From Sulfurospirillum cavolei (lineage in GTDB: Bacteria > Campylobacterota > Campylobacteria > Campylobacterales > Sulfurospirillaceae), in the NCBI RefSeq assembly GCF_001548055.1, contig NZ_AP014724.1, positions 682,001 through 746,000 on the forward strand: DNA of 64,000 bases, given 5' to 3'. The notes below the pieces were generated by a model. That model worked only from the letters and a program-made list of their open reading frames with translations. It was not told where the DNA came from and did not search any database. This document shows, in pieces, positions 35,118-43,579 of this stretch. The position numbers were made by a program, and so were the translations under genes. The number at the start of each line of letters is the position of its first letter. Position 1 is the first letter of the stretch.

Positions 35118-36326
35118 ATGCAAAAGCCTTATATTAACGCCTTTCCGGATGCCGAGGGATATTTTGGAAAATTCGGCGGTGCTTTTTTGCCGCCCGAATT
35201 GGAAACCCAGTTCAAAAAAATAGAACAAGCCTACTTAACCATCGGAAATTCTCACGATTTTATTCGTGAGCTTCGCGATATTCGCAAACACTATCAAGGT
35301 CGTCCGACCCCCGTTTATTATGCCAAGCGTTTAAGCGAGTACGTCGGGGGAGCACGCATTTATTTGAAGCGCGAAGATCTAAATCATACGGGTGCACACA
35401 AGCTCAACCACTGTATGGGCGAGGCCTTGCTCGCAAAATATTTAGGCAAGAAAAAGCTCATCGCCGAAACGGGAGCGGGGCAGCACGGCGTGGCGTTGGC
35501 GACGGCGGCAGCGTATTTTGGGTTGGAGTGTGAAATTCATATGGGTGAAGTGGATATCGCCAAAGAGCACCCTAACGTTGTGCGTATGCGCGTACTCGGC
35601 GCGAAAGTCGTTCCGGTCTCCTTTGGCGCGCGAACGCTCAAAGAAGCGGTCGATTCGGCATTTGTGGCGTACCTTAAAGACCCAGAAAACAGTATCTATT
35701 GTATCGGTTCGGTCGTAGGGCCTCACCCGTTCCCGAAAATGGTCAGAGATTTTCAAAGTATCGTCGGTATCGAAGCAAGAGAGCAATTTTTAGAGATGAC
35801 GGGCAATCTTCCCGATAACCTCGTTGCCTGCGTGGGCGGCGGCAGTAACGCGATGGGACTTTTCTCCGCATTCATCGACGATCCGTGCGAGATGTACGGC
35901 GTTGAACCCGGCGGTCGCGGTACGAAACTGGGCGAGCATGCGGCGAGTTTGACGTACGGAAGCGAGGGTGTATTGCACGGCTTTAACTCCATCATGCTTA
36001 AAAACGACGCCGGAGAGCCTGCCGAAGTTTATTCGATCGCCAGCGGTTTGGACTATCCGTCCGTCGGACCCGAACATGCCTATTTGAAAACCAGCGGACG
36101 CACGAAAGTGGGTATCGCCGATGATGCGGAGACGATTCGGGCGTTTTACGACTTAAGCCATTACGAGGGTATTATTCCGGCTTTAGAGAGTGCCCATGCG
36201 GTCGCGTTTGCAATGAAGCTTGCTAAAGAAAAACCGTATGAGTCCATCTTGGTAAATCTAAGCGGCAGAGGCGATAAAGACATTGATTTTGTGGTGGAAA
36301 ACTATAAGCCCGAAGATTACATGTAA
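35118..36326 (+). CDS. trpB: Tryptophan synthase beta chain
   Basis: 402 residues. PLP lysine in [10 protein letters not shown] (about residue 92), catalytic Glu in AETGAGQHG and phosphate loop GGGSNAMG are all present. It condenses indole and serine to tryptophan. Start preceded by AAAGGA. It stands alone, without trpA beside it, with its own promoter and terminator. Confidence 0.93.
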   Translation: MQKPYINAFPDAEGYFGKFGGAFLPPELETQFKKIEQAYLTIGNSHDFIRELRDIRKHYQGRPTPVYYAKRLSEYVGGARIYLKREDLNHTGAHKLNHCMGEALLAKYLGKKKLIAETGAGQHGVALATAAAYFGLECEIHMGEVDIAKEHPNVVRMRVLGAKVVPVSFGARTLKEAVDSAFVAYLKDPENSIYCIGSVVGPHPFPKMVRDFQSIVGIEAREQFLEMTGNLPDNLVACVGGGSNAMGLFSAFIDDPCEMYGVEPGGRGTKLGEHAASLTYGSEGVLHGFNSIMLKNDAGEPAEVYSIASGLDYPSVGPEHAYLKTSGRTKVGIADDAETIRAFYDLSHYEGIIPALESAHAVAFAMKLAKEKPYESILVNLSGRGDKDIDFVVENYKPEDYM

Positions 36327-36334
36327 GAAATTGT

Positions 36335-36366
36335 GAGAGGAGTTTAGATTAAACCTTCCTCTCTTT
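36335..36366 (+). terminator. Terminator of trpB
   Basis: GAGAGGA pairs with TCCTCTC, and inner GTTT/AAAC continue the stem around a short loop; TTTCTTT follows. It begins 8 bp after the trpB stop. Confidence 0.75.
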
Positions 36367-36370
36367 CTTT

Positions 36371-36615
36371 ACCCAGCCAAAGAATTTGTAGATTAGGTCA
36401 AAAATTATCTTCATATTCATGAAAATAATTTATTTGAGGCTTTTCTTGTGTTTTATTATTTAATTTATTTGTTCTTTGATAAAGTAGTTCTATTTTTGCA
36501 TCTATATTATTGATGTATTGTTGTACTGAGAAGAATCTTGCTTGGTTAGTATGAAGCTATCCAAATGAGGTAGGCTATCAATGGATAAATTAAAAAAGGC
36601 ATGGTATAGATTAAA
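36371..36615. other. AT-rich tract, possible gene remnant
   Basis: The stretch is visibly more AT-rich than its surroundings. On the minus strand, an open segment without a start (36556 to 36398; includes NQARFFSVQQYINNIDAKIE) follows a TAG, and a different frame just upstream encodes a short hydrophobic segment. This looks like the decayed end of a small gene, but I cannot name it. Confidence 0.25.
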
Positions 36616-36729
36616 TTATAAATAGCGATACCTTTTAATAATTCCTAACCACATTGCTTTATCCATGGCTTTTTCTGTTATTTCTAATGTGGAATGGTCA
36701 TCGGAAAATCCTAAATTATTACGATTCAT
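36616..36729 (-). CDS. Small hypothetical protein (37 aa) after the toxin gene
   Basis: ATG at 36729 preceded by GGCGGAGAAC; the product starts MNRNNLGFSDDHSTLEITEKA and has no recognised family. It starts 14 bp after the toxin gene and may be a third cistron or a fragment. Confidence 0.35.
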   Translation of the reverse strand: MNRNNLGFSDDHSTLEITEKAMDKAMWLGIIKRYRYL

Positions 36730-36743
36730 GTTCTCCGCCCTTT

Positions 36744-37037
36744 TTATATTTTAATCATTTTTTTGTATTTATTAATGCCTAAAATAACAATGCGAGCATT
36801 TGAATTATCGATTTTATAAACAACGATGTAGCCTTTATGGACTAAATCTCTGAAGGTATCATCGTCAAAATAGATAGATTTTCGGTACATGTAAGGTGAT
36901 TCGGGAAGTATTTCTATTTTTTTTCTGAGAGATTGTGCAAATTCATTAGCTCGTTGCTGACTATCAAGTGCGATAAAATCCCAAATAGTGCTTAATGCTT
37001 TCACAAAATTTTCATTGTAGAGAATTTTCAAAAACAA
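36744..37037 (-). CDS. RelE/ParE-type toxin
   Basis: 97 residues with ParE/RelE features: an N-terminal helix pair (LSTIWDFIALDSQQRANEFAQ), MYRKSIYFDDDTFRDLV and the central YIVVYKID strand. It overlaps the upstream antitoxin candidate; the start is TTG (37037 or 37031), tightly coupled to the antitoxin stop. Expected to act on translation or gyrase; which one cannot be told. Confidence 0.75.
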   Translation of the reverse strand: MFLKILYNENFVKALSTIWDFIALDSQQRANEFAQSLRKKIEILPESPYMYRKSIYFDDDTFRDLVHKGYIVVYKIDNSNARIVILGINKYKKMIKI

Positions 37038-37264
37038 GCCTTAGCGTGTTCATCGATTTTTTCCCAGACGGCGTCGTGCGATAAGAGTTGAACCGTGTTG
37101 TTTTCGATCTCTTTAAGTGCGTGTTGAAAATAGGTTTTATTGGTTTCAAACAGCACGTTTTCATCGATTTGAACGTTTTGAATCATGCCTTCTTTAAGGC
37201 TAGAAATAAGGGTTAAAAATGTCTCTAAGTATTGATCTTGGACTTCTATTTGAATGGTTTGCAT
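37028..37264 (-). CDS. Antitoxin of the RelE/ParE-type pair
   Basis: 78 residues (MQTIQIEVQDQYLETFLTLI...), acidic and mostly helical, directly upstream of and overlapping the toxin gene. An N-terminal beta strand followed by helices suits an RHH-like antitoxin, but the family call rests mostly on context. Confidence 0.65.
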   Translation of the reverse strand: MQTIQIEVQDQYLETFLTLISSLKEGMIQNVQIDENVLFETNKTYFQHALKEIENNTVQLLSHDAVWEKIDEHAKACF

Positions 37265-37384
37265 TGCAAATCCTTTGTAACTGATTCTTAAAAAATTATA
37301 GCATTTTTTCGCAGAAAATCATTTAACCTCTCTTTATAAAAAAAGTGGTTAAAATCTCTCTTTATTTCTTTCTGAAAGAATTCC

Positions 37385-38458
37385 ATGACACTGATCGAAA
37401 AATTAGAAAACAATGAACGTCTCAGCCTTGATGAGGGCATCGCGCTGTACGATTTAGACCTGTTTACGCTCGGCAAATACGCCAATCAAAAACGTCGTGC
37501 GCTTCACGGCGATAAAGTCTTTTTTAACGTCAATCGCCACATCAATCCTACGAATATCTGCAAAGACGTCTGTAAATTTTGTGCGTTTAGCGCACACCGC
37601 AAAAATCCAAATCCTTATACGATGAGCCATGAAGAGATTTTACAGGCTGTTGAGCATTCGTTGAAGGAAAAGCATATTACCGAAGTGCATATCGTTTCCG
37701 CCCACAATCCTCATACGGGGCTTGAGTGGTATTTGGAAGTTTTCTCCAAAATCAAAGCAAAATTTCCCTCTTTACATGTCAAAGCGTTGACCGCGGCGGA
37801 GATCAACTTCTTAGCCGACGAGTACGGCTTAAGCTACGATCAGGTGATCGATAAAATGATCGAACACGGCGTGGATTCGATGCCCGGAGGCGGTGCCGAG
37901 ATTTTTGACGAAGGCGTGCGCGAATACATTTGCAAAGGCAAGGTTAGTTCGCAACAGTGGCTCGAAATTCACGAGAAATGGCACCAAAGAGGCAAAGAGT
38001 CCAATGCGACCATGTTGTTCGGGCATGTCGAAAAACGCGAACACCGCATCGATCATATGCTTCGCCTAAGAGAGCTCCAAGACAAAACGCACGGCTTTAA
38101 CGCCTTTATCCCTTTAGTCTATCAACGCGACAACAATTACTTACATGTAGACGATTTTTTAAGCTCCACCGAAATTTTAAAAACCTTTGCGATCAGCCGT
38201 TTGATGCTCGACAATATCGCTCACATCAAAGCGTATTGGGCAACCTCGACGATCAATTTAGCGCTTGTCGCGATGGAATACGGCGCGGACGACTTGGACG
38301 GTACGATCGAAGTCGAGTCGATTCAAAGTGCCGCGGGAGCCAAAAGTGCTCACGGTCTTGGCTTACAAACGATTTTGGAGCTGATTCACACGAGCGGTTT
38401 TCAGGCGATCGAGCGTGACAGTCTGTATCACGAACTTAAACATCACACACTATCTTAA
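37385..38458 (+). CDS. mqnE: Aminofutalosine synthase, radical SAM
   Basis: 357 residues. CKDVCKFC (about 60-67) is the radical SAM CxxxCxxC motif; HNPHTGLEWY and SMPGGGAEIFDEGVR are typical of MqnE, which joins SAM to the chorismate-derived enolpyruvyl substrate in the futalosine route to menaquinone. This pathway is the norm in Campylobacterota. A purine permease gene follows 15 bp later. Confidence 0.9.
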   Translation: MTLIEKLENNERLSLDEGIALYDLDLFTLGKYANQKRRALHGDKVFFNVNRHINPTNICKDVCKFCAFSAHRKNPNPYTMSHEEILQAVEHSLKEKHITEVHIVSAHNPHTGLEWYLEVFSKIKAKFPSLHVKALTAAEINFLADEYGLSYDQVIDKMIEHGVDSMPGGGAEIFDEGVREYICKGKVSSQQWLEIHEKWHQRGKESNATMLFGHVEKREHRIDHMLRLRELQDKTHGFNAFIPLVYQRDNNYLHVDDFLSSTEILKTFAISRLMLDNIAHIKAYWATSTINLALVAMEYGADDLDGTIEVESIQSAAGAKSAHGLGLQTILELIHTSGFQAIERDSLYHELKHHTLS

Positions 38459-38473
38459 TTCAAAGGATTGACT

Positions 38474-39766
38474 TTGAGCGACTTTTTCAAACTTGAAAAA
38501 AACGGTACGACGGTTAAAACCGAAGTAACGGCGGGTTTTACGACCTTTTTAACGATGATGTACATCGTGCCGGTCAACGCGATTATTATGAGCAAAACGG
38601 GTATGCCTATGGACGCTCTGATTACCGCGACGGCATTGATTACGATCTTCTCGAGTATCCTTAACGGACTTTGGGCCAATACGCCGATTGCGATGAGCGT
38701 GGGTATGGGACTTAACGCGTATTTTACGTTCGGTTTGGTTTTAGGAATGAAAGTACCGTGGCAAACGGCATTAGGCGTCGTATTTCTTTCGGGCGTTTTA
38801 TTTCTCGTGCTTTCGTTGACGCCGCTACGCGTTTGGATCATGAAAAGCGTACCGCACGATTTAAGGCGTGCCATTAGTGCCGGTATCGGCTCTTTCATCG
38901 CGTTTATCGGGCTTAAAAGTATGGGCATGGTTGTTGCTAATCCTGCCGTGCTTGTGGGTGTCGGCAATTTTAAAAATCCAAACGTGCTCTTAGGCGTCGT
39001 AGGATTGGTTTTGGTCGTCGCGTTTTATACGTGGAAACTCAAAGGTGCGTTTATTTTGGCGGTCGTCTCGACGGCGATTATCGCGTGGGTGTTAGGCATT
39101 GCCGCGTATCCGAGCGAATTCTTTTCGCTTCCCGCATCGGTCAGTCCGATCGCTTTACAATTGGACGTTAAAAGTGCGTTGACGCTTTCGTTGTTTCCCG
39201 TCATTATTACCTTTTTGATTACCGATTTGTTCGACTCGTTAGGAACGCTTGCGGGGGTCGGCTTTCGTGCGGGTCTGTTTAAAGACGACGGAAAAGAGCT
39301 TCAAAAAACGCTTGAAATCGATGCGCTTGCGAGTACGGCATGTGCGGTGGTAGGCGTTTCGACGACGACGGCGTTTATCGAAAGTGCCGCGGGCGTGGAA
39401 GAGGGCGGTCGCACCGGTTTAACGGCCGTGGTTACGGGACTGTGTTTCATTTTGACGCTTTTCATGATGCCGCTTTTTAAAGCGATTCCCGAAAATGCGA
39501 TTTATCCCGTTTTGGTGATGGTCGGCGTTTTGATGTTCGGTGAATTGTCGCATATCAATTTTAAAGACACGGCGATTGCGGTTTCGACCTTTTTGATCGT
39601 CATTATGATGCCTTTAACGTTTTCGATTACGAACGGATTGGCGTTTGGTTTAATTGCGTATGTTTTTATTAAATTACTCAAAAAAGAGTTTAAAGAGATT
39701 AATTTCGGTATCATCTTTCTAACCTTGGTGAGTTTAACCGTATTTATCGTACAAGAGGGGCATTAA
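38474..39766 (+). CDS. NCS2 family purine permease (AzgA/PbuG-like)
   Basis: About 430 residues with many hydrophobic helices; TAGFTTFLTMMYIVPVN near the N terminus and GLNAYFTF are characteristic of the AzgA-like purine permeases (hypoxanthine, guanine, adenine). The TTG at 38474 is preferred over the TTG at 38468 because AAAGGA lies at a normal distance from it. It shares one base with the phosphoribosyltransferase gene. Confidence 0.88.
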   Translation: MSDFFKLEKNGTTVKTEVTAGFTTFLTMMYIVPVNAIIMSKTGMPMDALITATALITIFSSILNGLWANTPIAMSVGMGLNAYFTFGLVLGMKVPWQTALGVVFLSGVLFLVLSLTPLRVWIMKSVPHDLRRAISAGIGSFIAFIGLKSMGMVVANPAVLVGVGNFKNPNVLLGVVGLVLVVAFYTWKLKGAFILAVVSTAIIAWVLGIAAYPSEFFSLPASVSPIALQLDVKSALTLSLFPVIITFLITDLFDSLGTLAGVGFRAGLFKDDGKELQKTLEIDALASTACAVVGVSTTTAFIESAAGVEEGGRTGLTAVVTGLCFILTLFMMPLFKAIPENAIYPVLVMVGVLMFGELSHINFKDTAIAVSTFLIVIMMPLTFSITNGLAFGLIAYVFIKLLKKEFKEINFGIIFLTLVSLTVFIVQEGH

Positions 39767-40215
39767 TGCGTTATTACAGTTATGAAGAGTTCAAAGTCGA
39801 TGTCAATCATCTCGCCAAAGAGATCAAACCCTACGCGCCCGACGTGATTTTAGCCGTGGCGCGCGGCGGTATGACCTTAGGACATTTTTTATCGGAAGCC
39901 TTGGAAATGCGTTCACTGTATTCGATCAATTCGATTCACTATGAAGAGACGCGCAAGCTTGATACGATTCAAATCTTTAATATTCCCGATCTTTCGCGTG
40001 CCAAGCGGGTCGTTTTAGTGGACGACATTATCGACAGCGGCGAGACGATGATCGAGATTAAGCGCGTGTTGAATGCAAAATATCCGGATGTGGACTTGAA
40101 AGTGGCGGCGGTTTTCTACAAAGAAAAAGCTCTGCTTCGTCCTGATTTTGCCGCCAGAGAAGCGACCGAATGGATCGAGTTTTTCTGGGATTTCCAAATT
40201 GACCAATACAAATAA
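39766..40215 (+). CDS. Purine phosphoribosyltransferase (xanthine-guanine type)
   Basis: 149 residues with the PRPP motif VVLVDDIIDSGETM and AVARGGMTLG. It likely converts a free purine base and PRPP to the nucleotide. The start is fused to the permease stop (TAATG), so uptake and salvage are coupled. Confidence 0.86.
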   Translation: MRYYSYEEFKVDVNHLAKEIKPYAPDVILAVARGGMTLGHFLSEALEMRSLYSINSIHYEETRKLDTIQIFNIPDLSRAKRVVLVDDIIDSGETMIEIKRVLNAKYPDVDLKVAAVFYKEKALLRPDFAAREATEWIEFFWDFQIDQYK

Positions 40216-40216
40216 C

Positions 40217-40240
40217 AAAGGGAGTTTCGGCTCCTTTTTT
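40217..40240 (+). terminator. Terminator abutting the MFS start codon
   Basis: GGAG/CTCC core extended by a GT and AT pairs, 6-nt loop, followed by a T-run ending exactly at the ATG of the MFS gene. It closes the purine operon and may make the citrate operon dependent on read-through. Confidence 0.75.
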
Positions 40241-41386
40241 ATGTTTTTGACGCGTTACCAACTTCTTATTATTTATACATGTACGATTTTAACGCTTTGC
40301 ACCCTTTATGCGGTGCAGCCCATTCAACCCCTTTTTGAAAAAGAGTTTGCCTTAAGCCGTTTTGAGGCGGTTATTTTTACGACCGTCATTATGCTCCCCT
40401 TAGGTTTTGCGCCGATTGTGTACGGGTATGTTTTAGAAACGCTCTCCTCCAAACTTTTTTTGAGAAATGCCGTTTTGATTTTGGGCGTGTTGGAACTTTT
40501 ATTTGCCTACAGCGATACGTACGCGGCGTTACTCGGCATTCGAGCGCTTCAAGGCGTTTTGATTCCCGCCGTTTTAACCTCTTTGATGAGTTATATCAGT
40601 TTTATTACGCCCAAAGAGAGGGTTCAGCAAGCCATCGGTTACTACATCGCGGCGACGATTTTGGGAGGGTTTATCGGGCGATTACTCTCCGGAACGCTGA
40701 GCGATCTTTTCGGGTGGCGACTCTTTTTTATTCTTTTGGGCATTGCATTAATTGCGATGTACGGGTGCTTGCATTATGTCGGCGAAGAGGTGAAGGTTGA
40801 TTTCGTGAAGCCGAAACTCTCTCAAATCGTCGATGTTTTGAAGCAAAAAAGTTTTTTGAATATTTATACGATGATGTTTTTTATCTTTTTCGTCTTTCAA
40901 GCACTGTTGAATTTTATTCCGTTTCAGCTCAAACAACTCAGCTCGGCGATGGGATACGGAAAAGTCGGGATGATGTATGCGGGGTATATCATCGGTTTTA
41001 TCGTGTCGATTCGGATTTTATGGCTGATCAAACGCTTAGGCGGCGAGACGAAAACCATTATGATCGGCATCGTGATCTTCGCTCTCGGGCTTCAAATCTT
41101 TCATATCGGCGATTATACCGTGATGTTTGCGGGGATGTTCGTCTTTTGCGCGGGATTTTTCATTATCCATTCGGTCGCTTCGGGGCTCATCAGCAAATTG
41201 GCGCATGAAAAACGGGCGATTTCCAACGGACTCTATCTCTCTTTTTACTATGCGGGAGGTACGATCGGGACGTTCGCGCCGGGTGTTTTTTACGCGTATT
41301 TAGGATGGCACGCGTTTATCGGCTTGTTGACGTGCATCGCGTTTGCGACGCTTTGGTTTGCCTACGCGCTTCAAAAAGGAGTCTAA
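40241..41386 (+). CDS. MFS transporter, candidate citrate or organic acid carrier
   Basis: 381 residues with about 12 membrane helices. MFS features include LRALQGVLIPAVLTSLMSYIS and GRLLSGTLSDLFGWR, closest in style to the YnfM branch. The start at 40241 is the first Met before helix 1; it follows a terminator hairpin with no free ribosome site. The stop overlaps the citC start (TAATG), tying it to citrate lyase; transport of citrate is inferred from that alone. Confidence 0.78.
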   Translation: MFLTRYQLLIIYTCTILTLCTLYAVQPIQPLFEKEFALSRFEAVIFTTVIMLPLGFAPIVYGYVLETLSSKLFLRNAVLILGVLELLFAYSDTYAALLGIRALQGVLIPAVLTSLMSYISFITPKERVQQAIGYYIAATILGGFIGRLLSGTLSDLFGWRLFFILLGIALIAMYGCLHYVGEEVKVDFVKPKLSQIVDVLKQKSFLNIYTMMFFIFFVFQALLNFIPFQLKQLSSAMGYGKVGMMYAGYIIGFIVSIRILWLIKRLGGETKTIMIGIVIFALGLQIFHIGDYTVMFAGMFVFCAGFFIIHSVASGLISKLAHEKRAISNGLYLSFYYAGGTIGTFAPGVFYAYLGWHAFIGLLTCIAFATLWFAYALQKGV

Positions 41387-42393
41387 TGGTTTTCTCTGAA
41401 GTGCCCCAAACAAGCAAGGTTCGAAGGCAGAAAATCAGAGAATTTTTACAAAGCGTTTCGTTGGAAATGTCCGAAGACGTCGAAACGTTCGTCGTCGCTA
41501 AAGAAGAAGATCGCATCGTCGCATGCGGCGGATTGAGCGGCAAAGTGTTGAAAAATATCGCCATCGACGAAAGCATTCGCGGCGAAGGCGCGGCTTTAAG
41601 CTTGATGAGCGAACTCTTAAAAGTCGCCTACCGTGAAGGGCGTTTTGAGCTCTTTTTATTTACCAAACCCCACTATCAAGAGGTCTTCGAATCGTGCGGA
41701 TTTAAATACATCGAACAAGCGCACGGCGAAGTCATTTTGATGGAAAACAGCTATGCGATCGAAGCGTATAAAAAACGTCTACGAAAACTGCGTCATTCGG
41801 GCGATACGGTCGGATGCATCGTGATGAACGCCAATCCCTTTACGTTGGGGCATCGTTATTTGGTGCAAGAGGCGTGTGCGCGATCGGATTGGGTGCATCT
41901 GTTTGTGGTTAAAGAAGACGCTTCGTTCTTTCGTTTTGCGGATCGCTACCGTATGATTGAAGAAGGCGTGCGCAATTTTTCGAACCTCACGTTGCACGAG
42001 GGTTCGGATTATATGATCTCTAAAGCGACGTTCCCGACGTACTTTATTAAAGACAAGGGGCGAATCGATTCGCTTTATACCGAACTGGATTTGGCGATTT
42101 TTCGGCATCATTTAGCCCCTCCTTTAGGCATTACGCATCGTTTTGTGGGAGAAGAGCCTTTATGTGTCGTCACAAACGAGTATAATACGCAAATGAAACG
42201 ACGGCTTGCCGAAGCGAGCGAGTATCCGCCTATCGAGCTTGTGGAGCTTAAGCGTATCGCCGAGTCGGGTGAGCCGATTTCGGCTTCGAGAGTCCGAGGT
42301 GCGATGAAAGAGAATCGTTGGGACGAGATAGCCCGTCTCGTACCGCAAAGTACCTATCGATTGCTTGCGGCGATGAAAGAGGAAGTAGAATGA
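41386..42393 (+). CDS. citC: [Citrate (pro-3S)-lyase] ligase
   Basis: 335 residues: an N-terminal GNAT-like acetyltransferase domain and a C-terminal nucleotidyltransferase-type domain with NANPFTLGHRYL. It acetylates the prosthetic group of citrate lyase using ATP. The ATG overlaps the MFS stop by one base. Confidence 0.93.
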   Translation: MVFSEVPQTSKVRRQKIREFLQSVSLEMSEDVETFVVAKEEDRIVACGGLSGKVLKNIAIDESIRGEGAALSLMSELLKVAYREGRFELFLFTKPHYQEVFESCGFKYIEQAHGEVILMENSYAIEAYKKRLRKLRHSGDTVGCIVMNANPFTLGHRYLVQEACARSDWVHLFVVKEDASFFRFADRYRMIEEGVRNFSNLTLHEGSDYMISKATFPTYFIKDKGRIDSLYTELDLAIFRHHLAPPLGITHRFVGEEPLCVVTNEYNTQMKRRLAEASEYPPIELVELKRIAESGEPISASRVRGAMKENRWDEIARLVPQSTYRLLAAMKEEVE

Positions 42394-42695
42394 ATACCTT
42401 ACATGTACATTTACAACCCGCACATGCGGGAACGTTAGAATCGAGCGATGCGTTCGTGCGCGTGATGCCGAACGATCAAGCGGGAGTCGAAATCGTTTTG
42501 GAGAGTAGCGTTGCCGAAATCTACGGCGATGCGATCGAGGCTTTAGTGCTTCAGACGGTACTTTCCATGAACGTCGATCGCGTGAAAGTGACGGTTCAGG
42601 ATAAAGGGGCTTTGGATTTTGTGATCAAAGCGCGCGTGCAAACGGCACTTTTGCGTGCATTGGGCGTGAATGAGCCCGATTGGAGTACGTTATGA
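42390..42695 (+). CDS. citD: Citrate lyase acyl carrier protein (gamma)
   Basis: 101 residues; TLESSDAFV places the prosthetic-group serine at S18, as in Klebsiella CitD. ATGA overlaps on both sides couple it to citC and citE. Confidence 0.93.
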   Translation: MNTLHVHLQPAHAGTLESSDAFVRVMPNDQAGVEIVLESSVAEIYGDAIEALVLQTVLSMNVDRVKVTVQDKGALDFVIKARVQTALLRALGVNEPDWSTL

Positions 42696-43579
42696 AACAA
42701 AAACTTCGACGTAGCATGCTTTTTGTACCCGGATCTAACACCGGTATGGTCTGCAACGCGTTTATTTATCAACCCGACACCGTTATGTTCGACTTGGAAG
42801 ACTCGGTGGCACTGAGCGAAAAAGATTCGGCACGCATGATGGTCTTTCACGCTTTACAGCATTTTACCTACCAAAATATCGAAACCGCGGTGAGGGTCAA
42901 TCCGCTGAGTTCACCTTTCGGGTTACAGGATTTAGAAGCGGTGATTCGTGCGGGGGCGGATATTATTCGTCTTCCAAAAACCGATACGATGGACGACGTT
43001 TTGGAGATGGAACAAGAGATCGCGCATATCGAAAACCGCATCGGACGTGAGAAAAAGACGTTGCTTCTTGCGGCGATCGAGAGTGCCTTAGGCGTCGTGA
43101 ATGCCGTCGATATCGCGCGTTGCTCCAAACGGATGATGGGCATTGCCTTGGGCGCGGAAGATTTCGTACGCGACCTTCGCACCCAACGGACCAAGGAAGG
43201 AACCGAACTGAGTGCGGCGCGCAATCAGATTTTACTGGCGGCGCGTGCGGCAAAAATCGGCGCGTTCGACTCGGTCTTTTCGGACGTCAAAGACAAAGAG
43301 GGGTTTGTACACGAAGCGCAGTACGTTAAAGGGCTTGGATTTGACGGAAAATCGCTCATCAATCCCAATCAGATTCCATGGCTTCATAAAGTGTTCGAAC
43401 CTTCCAAAAAAGAGGTCGATTGGGCGATAGAGGTTTGCGAAGCGGCGAAAGACGCCAAAGAAAAAGGGTTCGGCGTCGTCTCCTTGGACGGTAAAATGGT
43501 CGATGCTCCGGTTGTCTTACGCGCGGAATGGATTTTGGATTTGGCGCGTGCGTCGGGCGTGTTAGGAGAAGAACAATGA
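42692..43579 (+). CDS. citE: Citrate lyase beta subunit
   Basis: 295 residues of the HpcH/HpaI aldolase fold: LRRSMLFVPGSN start, MFDLEDSV, and acidic metal-site residues in LGAEDFV. It cleaves citryl-ACP to oxaloacetate and acetyl-ACP. The start is set at 42692, overlapping the citD stop by 4 bp. Confidence 0.94.
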   Translation: MKQKLRRSMLFVPGSNTGMVCNAFIYQPDTVMFDLEDSVALSEKDSARMMVFHALQHFTYQNIETAVRVNPLSSPFGLQDLEAVIRAGADIIRLPKTDTMDDVLEMEQEIAHIENRIGREKKTLLLAAIESALGVVNAVDIARCSKRMMGIALGAEDFVRDLRTQRTKEGTELSAARNQILLAARAAKIGAFDSVFSDVKDKEGFVHEAQYVKGLGFDGKSLINPNQIPWLHKVFEPSKKEVDWAIEVCEAAKDAKEKGFGVVSLDGKMVDAPVVLRAEWILDLARASGVLGEEQ

